64,000 bases of DNA from Marinobacter sp. F4218 (GTDB lineage: Bacteria > Pseudomonadota > Gammaproteobacteria > Pseudomonadales > Oleiphilaceae): the NCBI RefSeq assembly GCF_019443085.1, contig NZ_JAHZIL010000006.1, positions 1 through 64,000 of the forward strand, given 5' to 3'. The position numbers and the translations under genes were made by a program. This document shows positions 1 to 9,585 of this stretch, piece after piece. Within the stretch, counting starts at the first letter, position 1, and each line of letters opens with the position of its first letter. The notes below the pieces were generated by a model. That model made no database searches. It had not been told where the DNA came from and was given only the letters and a program-made list of their open reading frames with translations.

Positions 1-330
1 CCAGACGTGAAGGCGATTTCCCAGTCCGAACCTGAATTCAGACCCGGTAACGAATCCAGGTTTGTCGCCATTGATGATCTGAGGGCCCGAAACGGACTCA
101 CCATCCAACTTGTGGCCGGAAACCTCGAACAAACCGCCTTGACGGTTCTTGAGCGTTACCCAGAATTAAAGGATGCCGTCTACACCCGGGGTGAGCGAAA
201 TGGTGAACCCTGGTTTATGGTAATATATGGACAATACCAGACGAGGACTGCAGCTCAGAACGCATTGTCGGAATTGCCTCAGGCCTTGAGGGGCCAGTCA
301 CCCTGGATTCGTTCCGCCGAAGGTTTATAG
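1..330 (+). CDS. damX: SPOR-domain cell-division protein, DamX-like (3' end only)
   Basis: The reading frame is open from the first base of the window, so this is the C-terminal 109 residues of a longer protein. The last 75 residues have the look of a SPOR domain, the peptidoglycan-binding module that recruits proteins to the division septum: a YPEL...YTRGERNGEPWFMVIYGQY segment followed by a helix with Ala and Leu spacing (TRTAAQNALSEL) and a closing PWIRS strand. In pseudomonads and relatives a DamX-type protein lies directly before gltB, which is the arrangement here. The membrane segment and N-terminal part lie outside the window. The name DamX rests on position plus the SPOR domain. Confidence 0.75.
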   Translation, partial: PDVKAISQSEPEFRPGNESRFVAIDDLRARNGLTIQLVAGNLEQTALTVLERYPELKDAVYTRGERNGEPWFMVIYGQYQTRTAAQNALSELPQALRGQSPWIRSAEGL

Positions 331-373
331 CGGCATTTTTTAAAATGGGATAACTCGTTGTTCCATAAGCCTC

Positions 374-398
374 CCGGTTGGGAAAACCGGTTCCTTTT
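374..398 (+). terminator. Probable terminator after the SPOR-domain gene
   Basis: CCGGTT (374-379) pairs with AACCGG (385-390) around a 5-base loop, followed by a pyrimidine tract with T pairs and a TTTT. The U-run is interrupted, so termination may be partial. Confidence 0.45.
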
Positions 399-421
399 CC
401 CCAAAATAGCTTCACTCTCAT

Positions 422-450
422 TTGAGTACGTATTTCTACGTGTGTAAAAT
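422..450 (+). promoter_or_regulatory. Candidate sigma-70 promoter of gltBD
   Basis: TTGAGT (422-427) and TAAAAT (445-450) are separated by exactly 17 bases, a good match to the -35/-10 consensus. The predicted start point is near 457, about 88 bases before the gltB start. Confidence 0.5.
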
Positions 451-544
451 AGCCAGCCCCCATTTTCAGTGTCAAAGGGTGGGTATTCGGTTTTGTGCCG
501 ATTAACTCTTTGATTGAAAAGCATTTCTACGCGAGAGAACGCTT

Positions 545-3500
545 ATGATGACAGGTTTGTATCATCCCGACGAATTCAGGGACAACTGCGGATTCGGTCT
601 GATCGCCCACATGAAGGGCGAGGCCAGCCACAAGTTGTTGCAAACTGCCATCGAGTCGCTGACCTGCATGACCCACCGAGGTGGTATCGCTGCAGACGGG
701 AAGACCGGCGATGGTTGTGGCCTCCTGATCCAGAGCCCGGACACATTCCTGAAGAAGGCTGCCAAGACGGCCTTTGGCAAGGAGCCAGGCGATCTGTTTG
801 CCGTGGGCCAGGTGTTTCTTAACCCGGACAGCGCCAAGGCAGAGGCTGGCCGTGCTGCGATTGAGAAACGCCTGACCGAGCAGGGCCTTGAGATCATGGG
901 CTGGCGCGAGGTGCCAGTAGACGACAGCTGCCTCGGCCCCATGGCCCTTGATTGTCTGCCGCGCATTGAACAGGTTTTTGTTGTTCCTGCTGGCAAGGCC
1001 GAAAAAGAGTTCGCAATCAGCCTGTTTGTGGGCCGTCGGCATGCCGAGCGCGACATGGTCGACGATTCCGAGTTCTACATCTGTAGCCTCTCGCACCGGA
1101 CGCTGGCCTATAAAGGGCTGATGATGCCGGCGGATCTGGCCAACTTCTACAAAGATCTTGGCGACCCGGATCTGGAAACCGCCATCTGCGTTTTCCACCA
1201 GCGCTTTTCAACGAACACCATGCCTCGCTGGCCTCTGGCGCAGCCGTTCCGGTACCTCGCCCACAACGGTGAAATCAACACCGTTGACGGGAACCGGAAC
1301 TGGGCCATTGCCCGTGCTGCCAAGTTCAGTTCCCCGGACCTTCCGGATCTCCAGACGCTTCAGCCTCTGGTCAACCTGACCGGTTCTGACTCATCCAGCA
1401 TGGACAACATGCTGGAGGTACTGCTGGCCGGCGGTGTTGATCTGTTCCGAGCGGTGCGAATGATGATTCCGCCTGCCTGGCAGAACGTCGACAGCATGGA
1501 CTCGGAGCTTCGGGCGTTCTACGAATACAACTCCATGCACATGGAACCCTGGGACGGTCCGGCCGGCCTGGTAATGTCCGATGGCCGCTATGCGGTCTGT
1601 ATGCTGGACCGCAATGGTCTTCGCCCGGCGCGCTGGGTTATTACCAAGGACGACTTCATCACCCTGGCCTCTGAGATCGGCACCTACGACTACCATCCGG
1701 ATGATGTGGTGGCCAAAGGTCGTGTCGGGCCGGGACAGATGCTGGCGATTGATACCGAGTCTGGAGAAGTGCTTCATACCAAAGACGTCGATCAGCGGCT
1801 GAAGTCTGCACAACCCTACAAGAGATGGTTGCGGGAGAACGCGCTGCGCGTGGAAACCACCCTCAATCAGGAAACGCCTGATTTCAAGCTGATGGACGCG
1901 GATGAACTCCTGATTCATCAGAAGATGTTCATGGTGTCTTTCGAAGAGCGTGATCAAGTGCTTCGTCCGCTGGCCGAAAACGGCCAGGAAGCGGTCGGTT
2001 CCATGGGCGATGACACCCCCATGGCGGTCCTGTCCAGCAAGGTGCGTCACGTGGCGGACTACTTCCGACAGAAGTTCGCCCAGGTGACCAACCCGGCAAT
2101 TGACCCGCTGCGCGAATCCATTGTGATGTCACTGGAAACCTGTCTCGGGGCCGAGCGTAACGTTTTCGAAGAAACCGCGGAGCATGCTGACCGGATTATT
2201 CTGACCACGCCGGTTCTGTCTCCGGCCAAGTTCCTCAAGATCACCAACAACGATCGCCCGGGATTCGAAGTCGCCCGTATTTCGATGAGCTATCGGCCCG
2301 AGCAAGGCCTCGAGCAGGCGATTCGACGGGTGTGCGAGGAAGCCGAGCAGGCAGTACGCGACGGCAAGGTGATTCTGGTTCTGACGGACAAGGACCTGAT
2401 GGAAGGCGAGCTGCCCGTAAGTTCCATGATGGCAACCGGCGCCGTTCACCACCATCTGGTTGCCCAGGGGCTGCGCTGCGACTCCAACATCCTTGTGGAA
2501 ACCGGCTGGGCGCGTGACCCGCACCATTTCGCTGTGCTGTTCGGCTTTGGCGCGACTGCAGTCTATCCGTATCTTGCCTATCAGGTTCTGAATGACCTGA
2601 TCCGCACCGGCGAGTTGCTCATGGACCCGATTGAGGCCAAGAACAACTATCGCAAAGGCATCAACAAGGGCCTGCTGAAAATCCTGTCGAAGATGGGTAT
2701 CTCAACGATGACCTCTTATCGGGGCGCCCAGTTGTTCGAGGCGATTGGTCTGGCCGACGAGGTCGTCGATCTTTGCTTCAAGGGAGTCCCAAGCCGTATC
2801 CAGGGTGCCAGCTTCTTCGATTTCCAGCAGGATCAGGAACAGCTGGCCGCTGTCGCCTGGAAGCCGCGCAAGCCGATTTCCCAGGGTGGGTTGCTGAAGT
2901 ACGTCCATGGCCAGGAATACCATGCGTTCAACCCGGATGTTGTCGGAAAACTTCAGGAAGCAGTGACCAGTGGTGATTACGGTCACTACAAGGAGTACGC
3001 AGGCTTGGTTAACGAGCGGCCGGTCTCCACACTGCGCGATTTGCTGGGTTTCCGTAAGGACCTCAAGGCCATTGATCTGGATGACGTCGAGCCGGTTGAG
3101 AACATCTTCCCTCGCTTCGATTCCGCGGCCATGTCCCTGGGTGCCCTGTCTCCCGAAGCGCACGAGGCTCTGGCTGTTGCCATGAATACCCTGGGCGGTC
3201 GCTCGAATTCTGGTGAGGGCGGTGAGGATCCGGCCCGATATGGCACTGAGAAGCGATCAAAGATCAAGCAGGTTGCCTCGGGTCGTTTCGGGGTAACTGC
3301 TGAGTATCTGCGCAGTGCCGATGTCATGCAGATAAAAGTCGCCCAGGGCGCCAAGCCGGGTGAGGGCGGGCAGCTGCCCGGCGGTAAGGTGAATGACCTG
3401 ATCGCACGCCTGCGCTATTCGGTGCCGGGAGTGACCCTGATCTCGCCACCGCCGCACCACGATATTTACTCGATTGAGGATCTGGCCCAGCTGATCTTTG

Positions 3501-4993
3501 ATCTAAAGCAGGTCAACCCGTCAGCCCTGGTGTCGGTGAAACTGGTGTCCGAGCCGGGCGTCGGTACCATCGCCGCCGGCGTAGCCAAGGCCTACGCCGA
3601 CCTGATCACCGTATCCGGTTACGACGGTGGCACGGCGGCCAGTCCGTTGACGTCCATCCGGTACGCTGGCTCGCCCTGGGAACTGGGGCTGACCGAAACC
3701 CAGCAGGCGCTTCGGGCGAATGACCTGCGGGGTAAGATTCGCTTGCAGACTGACGGTGGCATCAAGACCGGCCTGGATGTGGTCAAGGGCGCCATTCTGG
3801 GAGCCGAGAGCTTCGGGTTCGGTACCACCCCGATGGTGGCGCTGGGCTGCAAGTACCTGCGAATCTGTCACCTGAACAACTGCGCAACGGGTGTCGCTAC
3901 CCAGAATGAGCACCTGCGAGAGGAACATTTCAAGGGTACGGTCGAAATGGCCATGAACTTCTTCCGCTTCGTCGCGGAAGAAACCCGGGAGTGGATGGCC
4001 AAGCTGGGCGTTCGGAGCCTGGAGGAACTGGTCGGTCGAGTTGACCTGCTGGAGCGCCTGCCGGGTGATACCGAGCGGCAGAAAAAGCTGGATCTCTCGC
4101 GTCTGTTGTCCAACGACCATATCCCTGCCGACAAGCCTCAGACCTGTCAGGTCGAGCGCAATCATCCGTTCGACAAGGGCACCCTGGCCGAGCAGATGGT
4201 CAAGGACACCGCAGCGGCGATCGAGAACAAATCGGGCGGGGCCTGGTCCTACCGGGTGACCAACTGCGACCGTTCCATTGGCGCTCGCCTCTCGGGTGAG
4301 ATTGCCGCCAAGCACGGTAACCAAGGCATGGTGGACGCGCCGATTACTCTCGACCTTACCGGAACCGCGGGCCAGAGCTTTGGCGTCTGGAACGTCGGTG
4401 GCCTGAATCTTATCCTTGAGGGCGATGCCAACGATTACGTGGGCAAAGGCATGACCGGTGGCAAGCTGGTTGTGAAGCCGCCCCGTGGCAGTTCATTCAA
4501 AACCCAGGAAACGTCCATTGTTGGCAACACCTGCCTCTACGGTGCCACCGGGGGCAAGTTGTTTGCCGCAGGTACGGCCGGTGAGCGCTTCGCCGTTCGT
4601 AATTCCGGTGCCCACGCCGTTGTGGAGGGTGCCGGTGACCATTGTTGTGAATACATGACAGGTGGCTTGATCACTGTCCTGGGTGTTACCGGCCATAACT
4701 TTGGCGCTGGTATGACCGGTGGTTTTGCCTACGTGTTGGACGAGAACAACACCTTTGTGGACAAGTACAACCATGAGCTCGTTGAAATCCAGCGGATTTC
4801 GAGTGAAGACATGGAGTCCTACCGCAACCATCTGCGCGGTGTGATTCGTGAGCACATCTCGGAGACGGGCAGTGAGTGGGCAGAGCACATTCTTGAGAAT
4901 TTCGACGACTACATCGGCCGTTTCTGGCTGGTTAAACCCAAGGCTGCCAATCTTCGCAGCCTGCTAGCCAGCACCCGGGCGCGTCCAGAATAA
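545..4993 (+). CDS. gltB: Glutamate synthase (NADPH) large subunit
   Basis: Transfers the amide nitrogen of glutamine to 2-oxoglutarate, giving two glutamates; with the small subunit GltD it is the second half of the GS-GOGAT ammonia assimilation cycle. The protein has 1482 residues, close to the roughly 1486 of E. coli GltB. Cys15 in DNCGFG is the expected N-terminal nucleophile exposed when a short propeptide is removed. In order come the class II glutaminase domain (1 to about 400), a central domain, the FMN/Fe-S synthase domain with the cluster cysteines in CHLNNCATGVATQ, and the C-terminal beta-helix domain with repeated Gly motifs. Two adjacent ATG codons (545, 548) could both start it. 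GltD follows 76 bases later, so the pair is probably co-transcribed. Confidence 0.97.
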   Translation: MMTGLYHPDEFRDNCGFGLIAHMKGEASHKLLQTAIESLTCMTHRGGIAADGKTGDGCGLLIQSPDTFLKKAAKTAFGKEPGDLFAVGQVFLNPDSAKAEAGRAAIEKRLTEQGLEIMGWREVPVDDSCLGPMALDCLPRIEQVFVVPAGKAEKEFAISLFVGRRHAERDMVDDSEFYICSLSHRTLAYKGLMMPADLANFYKDLGDPDLETAICVFHQRFSTNTMPRWPLAQPFRYLAHNGEINTVDGNRNWAIARAAKFSSPDLPDLQTLQPLVNLTGSDSSSMDNMLEVLLAGGVDLFRAVRMMIPPAWQNVDSMDSELRAFYEYNSMHMEPWDGPAGLVMSDGRYAVCMLDRNGLRPARWVITKDDFITLASEIGTYDYHPDDVVAKGRVGPGQMLAIDTESGEVLHTKDVDQRLKSAQPYKRWLRENALRVETTLNQETPDFKLMDADELLIHQKMFMVSFEERDQVLRPLAENGQEAVGSMGDDTPMAVLSSKVRHVADYFRQKFAQVTNPAIDPLRESIVMSLETCLGAERNVFEETAEHADRIILTTPVLSPAKFLKITNNDRPGFEVARISMSYRPEQGLEQAIRRVCEEAEQAVRDGKVILVLTDKDLMEGELPVSSMMATGAVHHHLVAQGLRCDSNILVETGWARDPHHFAVLFGFGATAVYPYLAYQVLNDLIRTGELLMDPIEAKNNYRKGINKGLLKILSKMGISTMTSYRGAQLFEAIGLADEVVDLCFKGVPSRIQGASFFDFQQDQEQLAAVAWKPRKPISQGGLLKYVHGQEYHAFNPDVVGKLQEAVTSGDYGHYKEYAGLVNERPVSTLRDLLGFRKDLKAIDLDDVEPVENIFPRFDSAAMSLGALSPEAHEALAVAMNTLGGRSNSGEGGEDPARYGTEKRSKIKQVASGRFGVTAEYLRSADVMQIKVAQGAKPGEGGQLPGGKVNDLIARLRYSVPGVTLISPPPHHDIYSIEDLAQLIFDLKQVNPSALVSVKLVSEPGVGTIAAGVAKAYADLITVSGYDGGTAASPLTSIRYAGSPWELGLTETQQALRANDLRGKIRLQTDGGIKTGLDVVKGAILGAESFGFGTTPMVALGCKYLRICHLNNCATGVATQNEHLREEHFKGTVEMAMNFFRFVAEETREWMAKLGVRSLEELVGRVDLLERLPGDTERQKKLDLSRLLSNDHIPADKPQTCQVERNHPFDKGTLAEQMVKDTAAAIENKSGGAWSYRVTNCDRSIGARLSGEIAAKHGNQGMVDAPITLDLTGTAGQSFGVWNVGGLNLILEGDANDYVGKGMTGGKLVVKPPRGSSFKTQETSIVGNTCLYGATGGKLFAAGTAGERFAVRNSGAHAVVEGAGDHCCEYMTGGLITVLGVTGHNFGAGMTGGFAYVLDENNTFVDKYNHELVEIQRISSEDMESYRNHLRGVIREHISETGSEWAEHILENFDDYIGRFWLVKPKAANLRSLLASTRARPE

Positions 4994-5027
4994 ATGAACC
5001 GGGTCAAACAGGGTTTTGGGGTGCCCC

Positions 5028-5036
5028 GGGGGGGGG
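5028..5036 (+). repeat. Run of nine G between gltB and gltD
   Basis: A homopolymer G9 lies in the 76-base gap between gltB and gltD, inside a GC-rich stretch that also holds two GGGGTGCCC-like copies (around 5019-5026 and 5033-5040). It does not interrupt a coding frame. Confidence 0.6.
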
Positions 5037-5069
5037 TGCCCTGGTCGAAATTGAGCTGATGAGAGCATC

Positions 5070-6491
5070 ATGATGAAAGAACGACTGAGTAACGACTTCC
5101 AGTTTGTCGAAGTAGGACGGATTGACCCGAAGAAGGTACCGGCCAGGAAGCGAAAGCAGGAATTTGGTGAAATCTACCATCCGTATACCGCGGACAACGC
5201 CGCGAACCAGGCCCATCGCTGCCTGGAATGCGGTAACCCGTACTGTGAGTGGAAGTGCCCGGTTCATAACTACATTCCGAACTGGCTGAAGCTGGTTTCC
5301 GAAGGCAACATCATGCGGGCTGTCGAGTTGTGTCATCACACCAACTCGCTTCCTGAAGTTTGTGGCCGGGTTTGTCCTCAGGACCGTCTGTGCGAGGGTG
5401 CCTGCACCCTGAACGATGGCTATGGAGCCGTCACCATTGGTTCGGTCGAGAAATACATCACCGACACCGCGTTCGCTCTGGGCTGGAAGCCGGATATGTC
5501 CGCCGTCAAATGGACCGACCGGAAAGTGGCGGTCATCGGTGCCGGCCCCGCTGGCCTGGGTTGCGCCGATGTGCTGGTGCGAAATGGTGTGAAGCCGGTG
5601 GTGTTCGACATCTATCCGGAAATCGGAGGCCTGCTCACCTTCGGTATTCCCGAGTTCAAGCTGGAAAAATCTGTCATGACCCGTCGCCGCAAGGTGTTCG
5701 AGGAAATGGGCGTGGAATTCCGTCTGTCCACCGAGGTGGGCAAGGATGTCAGGCTGCAGGACATCATTGATGAGTACGATGCCGTGTTCATGGGCATGGG
5801 TACCTACACCTACATGAAGGGCGGATTCCCGGGTGAAAACCTGCCGGGTGTCTACGACGCCCTTCCGTTCCTGGTATCGAACGTCAATCGCCGTCTCGGT
5901 TTCGAGAAGGACGCCTCCGAATTCATCGATATGAAGGGCAAGCGTGTCGTGGTTCTCGGTGGTGGCGATACCGCCATGGACTGCAACCGTACTTCCATCC
6001 GGCAACAGGCCGAGAGCGTAACCTGCGCCTATCGCCGGGATGAGGCGAACATGCCGGGCTCACGTCGTGAGGTGGCCAACGCCAAGGAAGAGGGCGTCAA
6101 GTTCCTGTTCAACCGCCAGCCGATTGCCATTATCGGCGAGGACCGGGTTGAGGGCGTCAAGGTTGTCTCCACCCAGTTGGGTGAGCCTGATGAGAACGGT
6201 CGGCGCCGCCCCGAGGTGGTTCCCGGAAGCGAGGAAGTGATCCCGGCAGATGCCGTGCTGGTTGCCTTCGGCTTCCGCCCGAGTCCGGCCGACTGGTTCG
6301 ACGAACTGAAGATCGGTACCGACGATTCAGGCCGGGTGTCGGCGCCTGAAGAGTCCGACTTTGCCTTCCAGACCAGTAACCCCAAAATCTTCGCCGGTGG
6401 TGATATGGTCCGGGGCTCCGACCTGGTCGTAACCGCTATCTGGGAAGGCCGTCAGGCTGCCGAAGGTATCATGGACTACCTGGATATCTGA
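5070..6491 (+). CDS. gltD: Glutamate synthase small subunit (FAD, NADPH-dependent)
   Basis: Passes electrons from NADPH through FAD and Fe-S clusters to the GltB large subunit. It has 473 residues, matching the family. The N-terminal part carries the cysteine sets CLECGNPYCEWKCP and CGRVCPQDRLCEGAC for two [4Fe-4S] clusters. GAGPAGLGCADVL (near residue 157) is the FAD-binding Rossmann motif and GGGDTAMDC (near 300) the NADPH-binding one. A late GGD motif (AGGDMVRG) completes the FAD site. ATG codons at 5070 and 5073 are both possible starts. It ends just before a strong terminator, closing the gltBD transcript. Confidence 0.97.
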   Translation: MMKERLSNDFQFVEVGRIDPKKVPARKRKQEFGEIYHPYTADNAANQAHRCLECGNPYCEWKCPVHNYIPNWLKLVSEGNIMRAVELCHHTNSLPEVCGRVCPQDRLCEGACTLNDGYGAVTIGSVEKYITDTAFALGWKPDMSAVKWTDRKVAVIGAGPAGLGCADVLVRNGVKPVVFDIYPEIGGLLTFGIPEFKLEKSVMTRRRKVFEEMGVEFRLSTEVGKDVRLQDIIDEYDAVFMGMGTYTYMKGGFPGENLPGVYDALPFLVSNVNRRLGFEKDASEFIDMKGKRVVVLGGGDTAMDCNRTSIRQQAESVTCAYRRDEANMPGSRREVANAKEEGVKFLFNRQPIAIIGEDRVEGVKVVSTQLGEPDENGRRRPEVVPGSEEVIPADAVLVAFGFRPSPADWFDELKIGTDDSGRVSAPEESDFAFQTSNPKIFAGGDMVRGSDLVVTAIWEGRQAAEGIMDYLDI

Positions 6492-6513
6492 GGGCAGGCT
6501 TGATCCCGATCAG

Positions 6514-6548
6514 AAGGGCGGCTTACTAAGGGTAAGCCGCCCTTTTTT
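6514..6548 (+). terminator. Strong intrinsic terminator after gltD
   Basis: AAGGGCGGCTTAC (6514-6526) pairs perfectly with GTAAGCCGCCCTT (6532-6544) over a 5-base loop and runs into a T tract (6543-6548). It separates gltBD from hemE. Confidence 0.9.
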
Positions 6549-6620
6549 ATTGTGGCGAACGGGGTATCATTGCTCCCCATTCCACAGCACCATTTACTGA
6601 CTGAGAACGCTGGACTTGTT

Positions 6621-7685
6621 ATGACCGAGCTGAAAAATGATCGCTTCCTGCGCGCACTCATGCGCCAGCCAGTTGACCGGACGCCCGTATGGATGATGCG
6701 GCAAGCTGGCCGTTACCTTCCGGAGTACCGGGCAACACGCGCCAAGGCCGGCGACTTTCTCAGTCTGTGCAAGAACACGCCGCTCGCCTGCGAGGTGACG
6801 CTTCAGCCGCTGGAGCGTTATCCGCTGGACGCCGCCATTCTGTTCTCCGACATCCTCACCATCCCCGACGCCCTGGGTCTGGGGCTGTATTTTGAAACCG
6901 GTGAGGGCCCGAAGTTCAAGCGCACCATCCGCTCCGAGGCCGATGTGGCAGCACTGCCTACCTTAAACGCTGAGGTGGACCTGGACTATGTCATGAACGC
7001 CGTGTCCACGATTCGCGGCGCGCTCAATGGTAGCGTTCCACTGATCGGGTTCTCCGGCAGCCCCTGGACCCTGGCCACCTACATGATTGAGGGCGGCTCT
7101 TCCAAGGATTTCCGGGAAGCCAAGAAACTGATGTACGGTCAGCCCGACGTCATGCATCGCCTGCTCGACCACCTGGCTGATTCGGTGGTCGACTACCTCA
7201 ACGGTCAGATCAAGGCCGGTGCCCAGGCGGTGCAGATTTTCGACACGTGGGGCGGTGTGCTAAGCAGCTGGGCCTATGAGGAATTTTCGCTGCGCTACAT
7301 GAAGAAAATTGTGGATGGTCTGATTCGCGAGCGCGATGGCCGTCATATCCCGGTCATTCTCTTTACCAAGAACGGTGGTCAGTGGCTGGAGTCGATCGCT
7401 GATACCGGTGCCGACGCCGTTGGTCTCGACTGGACCACCGATATCGGCAACGCCCGCGCTCGCATTGGTGATCGTGTCACGCTTCAGGGCAATATGGACC
7501 CGGCCATGCTCTATGCGCCGCCGGCGCGCATTCGTCAGGAAGTGGCAGATATTCTTCGGCGCTTTGGCTCCGGTACCGGCCACGTGTTCAACCTTGGGCA
7601 TGGCATTACGCCTGACGTTGATCCCGACCATGCCAAGGCGTTCATTGAGGCCGTGGTTGAACTGAGCCCCGAATATCATCGTTAA
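6621..7685 (+). CDS. hemE: Uroporphyrinogen decarboxylase
   Basis: Removes the four acetate carboxyl groups of uroporphyrinogen III to give coproporphyrinogen III in haem synthesis, without a cofactor. The start at 6621 gives 354 residues, the length of the E. coli enzyme, and an N-terminus (MTELKNDRFLRAL) that fits the family; an upstream in-frame start at 6552 would add 23 unlike residues. The substrate-binding signature PVWMMRQAGRYLPEYR and the motif GFSGSPWTLATYMIEG are present. The C-terminus has FNLGHGITPDVDPDHA, also typical. The gene is probably monocistronic, lying between the gltD terminator and a PilZ gene on the same strand. Confidence 0.97.
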   Translation: MTELKNDRFLRALMRQPVDRTPVWMMRQAGRYLPEYRATRAKAGDFLSLCKNTPLACEVTLQPLERYPLDAAILFSDILTIPDALGLGLYFETGEGPKFKRTIRSEADVAALPTLNAEVDLDYVMNAVSTIRGALNGSVPLIGFSGSPWTLATYMIEGGSSKDFREAKKLMYGQPDVMHRLLDHLADSVVDYLNGQIKAGAQAVQIFDTWGGVLSSWAYEEFSLRYMKKIVDGLIRERDGRHIPVILFTKNGGQWLESIADTGADAVGLDWTTDIGNARARIGDRVTLQGNMDPAMLYAPPARIRQEVADILRRFGSGTGHVFNLGHGITPDVDPDHAKAFIEAVVELSPEYHR

Positions 7686-7697
7686 CCGACGATATTT

Positions 7698-7735
7698 TGC
7701 CTCCCGGAGCGCAAGCTTTGGGAGGCACGCCTCCC
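7698..7735 (+). other. Three-arm inverted repeat after hemE
   Basis: TGCCTCCC (7698-7705) can pair with GGGAGGCA (7720-7727), and the latter arm also matches GCCTCCC (7729-7735). No U-run follows the first hairpin, so this is at best a weak 3' structure for the hemE transcript. Confidence 0.35.
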
Positions 7736-7815
7736 TTCCGGATAATCCCGGTGGATGTGGCCTCCTGTCCAGTCTATAGTCAGTTAAAACAAGACTGGTC
7801 GACAGGAGTAGCCAC

Positions 7816-8184
7816 TTGCCCTCCAAGCCCCCCGAAAAACGCCGATTCCATCGCATCGAGTTCGATGCCCCCTGCGAGTTGCATTGCCTGGATCGTGTCT
7901 GGGCAACCGAAGTGCTGGATATTTCCCTCAAGGGGGTTCTGGTCAAGCGGCCGGAAGGCTGGGATGTTCCGCTCATGCAGCCGTGTGAGGTGATTGTTCA
8001 CCTGAACGAACATGAAGCGGCCATTGTCATGGCCGTGGAGTTGCGGCACGTGGAGCCGCACCGGCTTGGCTTCAAATGCCAGTACATCGACCTGGAGAGT
8101 GCTACTCATCTCAAGCGCCTGGTCGAACTCAATCTCGGTGACCAGGCGCTGCTGGAGAGAGAGTTTGCCCATCTGATTGAGTGA
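7816..8184 (+). CDS. Small PilZ-domain protein (probable c-di-GMP binder)
   Basis: A 122-residue stand-alone PilZ domain. The two c-di-GMP-contact motifs are visible: RRFHR near residue 9 (RxxxR) and DISLKG near residue 35 ([DN]xSxxG). No membrane segment or extra domain is seen, so it is probably a cytoplasmic c-di-GMP receptor acting on another protein; the target cannot be read from the sequence. The chosen start is a TTG at 7816, supported by AGGAG at 7804-7808 seven bases upstream and by the absence of a better start. It is convergent with radA and lies 24 bases from its end. Confidence 0.85.
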   Translation: MPSKPPEKRRFHRIEFDAPCELHCLDRVWATEVLDISLKGVLVKRPEGWDVPLMQPCEVIVHLNEHEAAIVMAVELRHVEPHRLGFKCQYIDLESATHLKRLVELNLGDQALLEREFAHLIE

Positions 8185-8208
8185 GGAGGGTCCGGCCTTG
8201 CAGTTGCT

Positions 8209-9585
8209 CTAGAGTTCCTCAAGGGCGGAGAGGGCGTCACTCAGCTTGGTAACCGGTATCACCTTCATGCCCGCGATGTCCTTGCGAGGAGCATTGGCCT
8301 TGGGCACCAGTGCCCGGGTAAAGCCGTGCTTCGCCGCCTCGTAAATCCGCTCCTGGCCACTGGGCACCGGCCGAATCTCGCCCGATAAACCCACTTCGCC
8401 AAAGATCACCAGATCCTGAGGCAGGGAGCGATCCCGAAACGAGGAAACGATAGCGGCCAGCAGCGCGAGATCGGCGCTGGTTTCGTTCACCTTCACGCCG
8501 CCGACCACGTTCACAAACACATCCTGATCCGATACGTGCATACCCCCGTGGCGGTGCAGTACGGCCAGCAGCATGGCCAGCCGGTTCTGGTCCAGGCCAA
8601 CCGCAACCCGGCGCGGGTAACCGCCCTGGGCCATGTCCACCAGGGCCTGGATCTCCACCAGCATCGGCCGCGTGCCTTCCCAGACCACCATCACCACGCT
8701 TCCGGGCGCAGCCTCCTCACCCCGGTTCAGGAAAATGGCGCTCGGGTTTTTAACTTCCTTGAGACCCTGTTCGAGCATCGCGAACACCCCGAGCTCGTTC
8801 ACTGCGCCAAACCGGTTCTTGATGCCCCGAAGCGTGCGATAACGGCTGTCGCTGGAGCCTTCCAGCAAAATGGAGCAGTCGATCATGTGCTCGAGGACTT
8901 TCGGTCCCGCCAGGCTACCGTCCTTGGTGACGTGCCCAACCAGGAACAGGATGGTGCCGGTCTGTTTCGCGAACCGGGTCAGGTAGGCGGCGCTTTCGCG
9001 AACCTGGGACACCGAACCAGGTGCCGACTCAATCTCCGCCACGTGCATGACCTGGATACTGTCGACCACCAGAATGCGGGGCCTTTCGGCCTCTGCTACT
9101 TGCATCACCCGCTCAACGCTGGTTTCTGACAGCATTTTCAGGTCGCCGGTGGGCAAACCCAGGCGCTTGGCACGCATGGCCACCTGCTGCAGGGATTCCT
9201 CCCCCGTCACGTAGAGGGCCGGAACACTGGCTGCCAGGTGGCAGACCGCCTGCAGCAGGAGGGTGCTTTTGCCGGCGCCGGGATGGCCGCCCATCAGGAC
9301 GGCCGAGCCTTCAACCAGGCCCCCGCCCAGCACCCGGTCAAACTCCTGCATACCGGAGCTGATCCGGGGCTGTTCGGCCAGGCTGACGTCGTCCAGGCTC
9401 TTGATCTCGGACAGGCTGCCGGCGAACCCCTCAAAGCGAGCACCCCGGGCACCTTTGGTGCCGTTGCTGACGCCGCGAACTTCGCTGACGGTATTCCAGG
9501 CCTGGCAGGCCGTGCACTGGCCCTGCCATTTGGAATAGTCTGCACCGCACTCGGTGCAGACATAGGCGGTCCTGGTTTTTGCCAT
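8209..9585 (-). CDS. radA: DNA repair protein RadA (Sms)
   Basis: A RecA-related ATPase that promotes branch migration during recombinational repair. The 458 residues show the expected order: an N-terminal C4 zinc finger (CTECG...CTACQ, residues 10-28), the Walker A motif GGHPGAGKS (near 98), the RadA-specific KNRFG motif (near 255), and a C-terminal Lon-protease-like domain. Its ATG overlaps the ettA stop as TGATG (9583-9587), a 1-base overlap that suggests co-transcription and translational coupling with ettA. Confidence 0.96.
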   Translation of the reverse strand: MAKTRTAYVCTECGADYSKWQGQCTACQAWNTVSEVRGVSNGTKGARGARFEGFAGSLSEIKSLDDVSLAEQPRISSGMQEFDRVLGGGLVEGSAVLMGGHPGAGKSTLLLQAVCHLAASVPALYVTGEESLQQVAMRAKRLGLPTGDLKMLSETSVERVMQVAEAERPRILVVDSIQVMHVAEIESAPGSVSQVRESAAYLTRFAKQTGTILFLVGHVTKDGSLAGPKVLEHMIDCSILLEGSSDSRYRTLRGIKNRFGAVNELGVFAMLEQGLKEVKNPSAIFLNRGEEAAPGSVVMVVWEGTRPMLVEIQALVDMAQGGYPRRVAVGLDQNRLAMLLAVLHRHGGMHVSDQDVFVNVVGGVKVNETSADLALLAAIVSSFRDRSLPQDLVIFGEVGLSGEIRPVPSGQERIYEAAKHGFTRALVPKANAPRKDIAGMKVIPVTKLSDALSALEEL

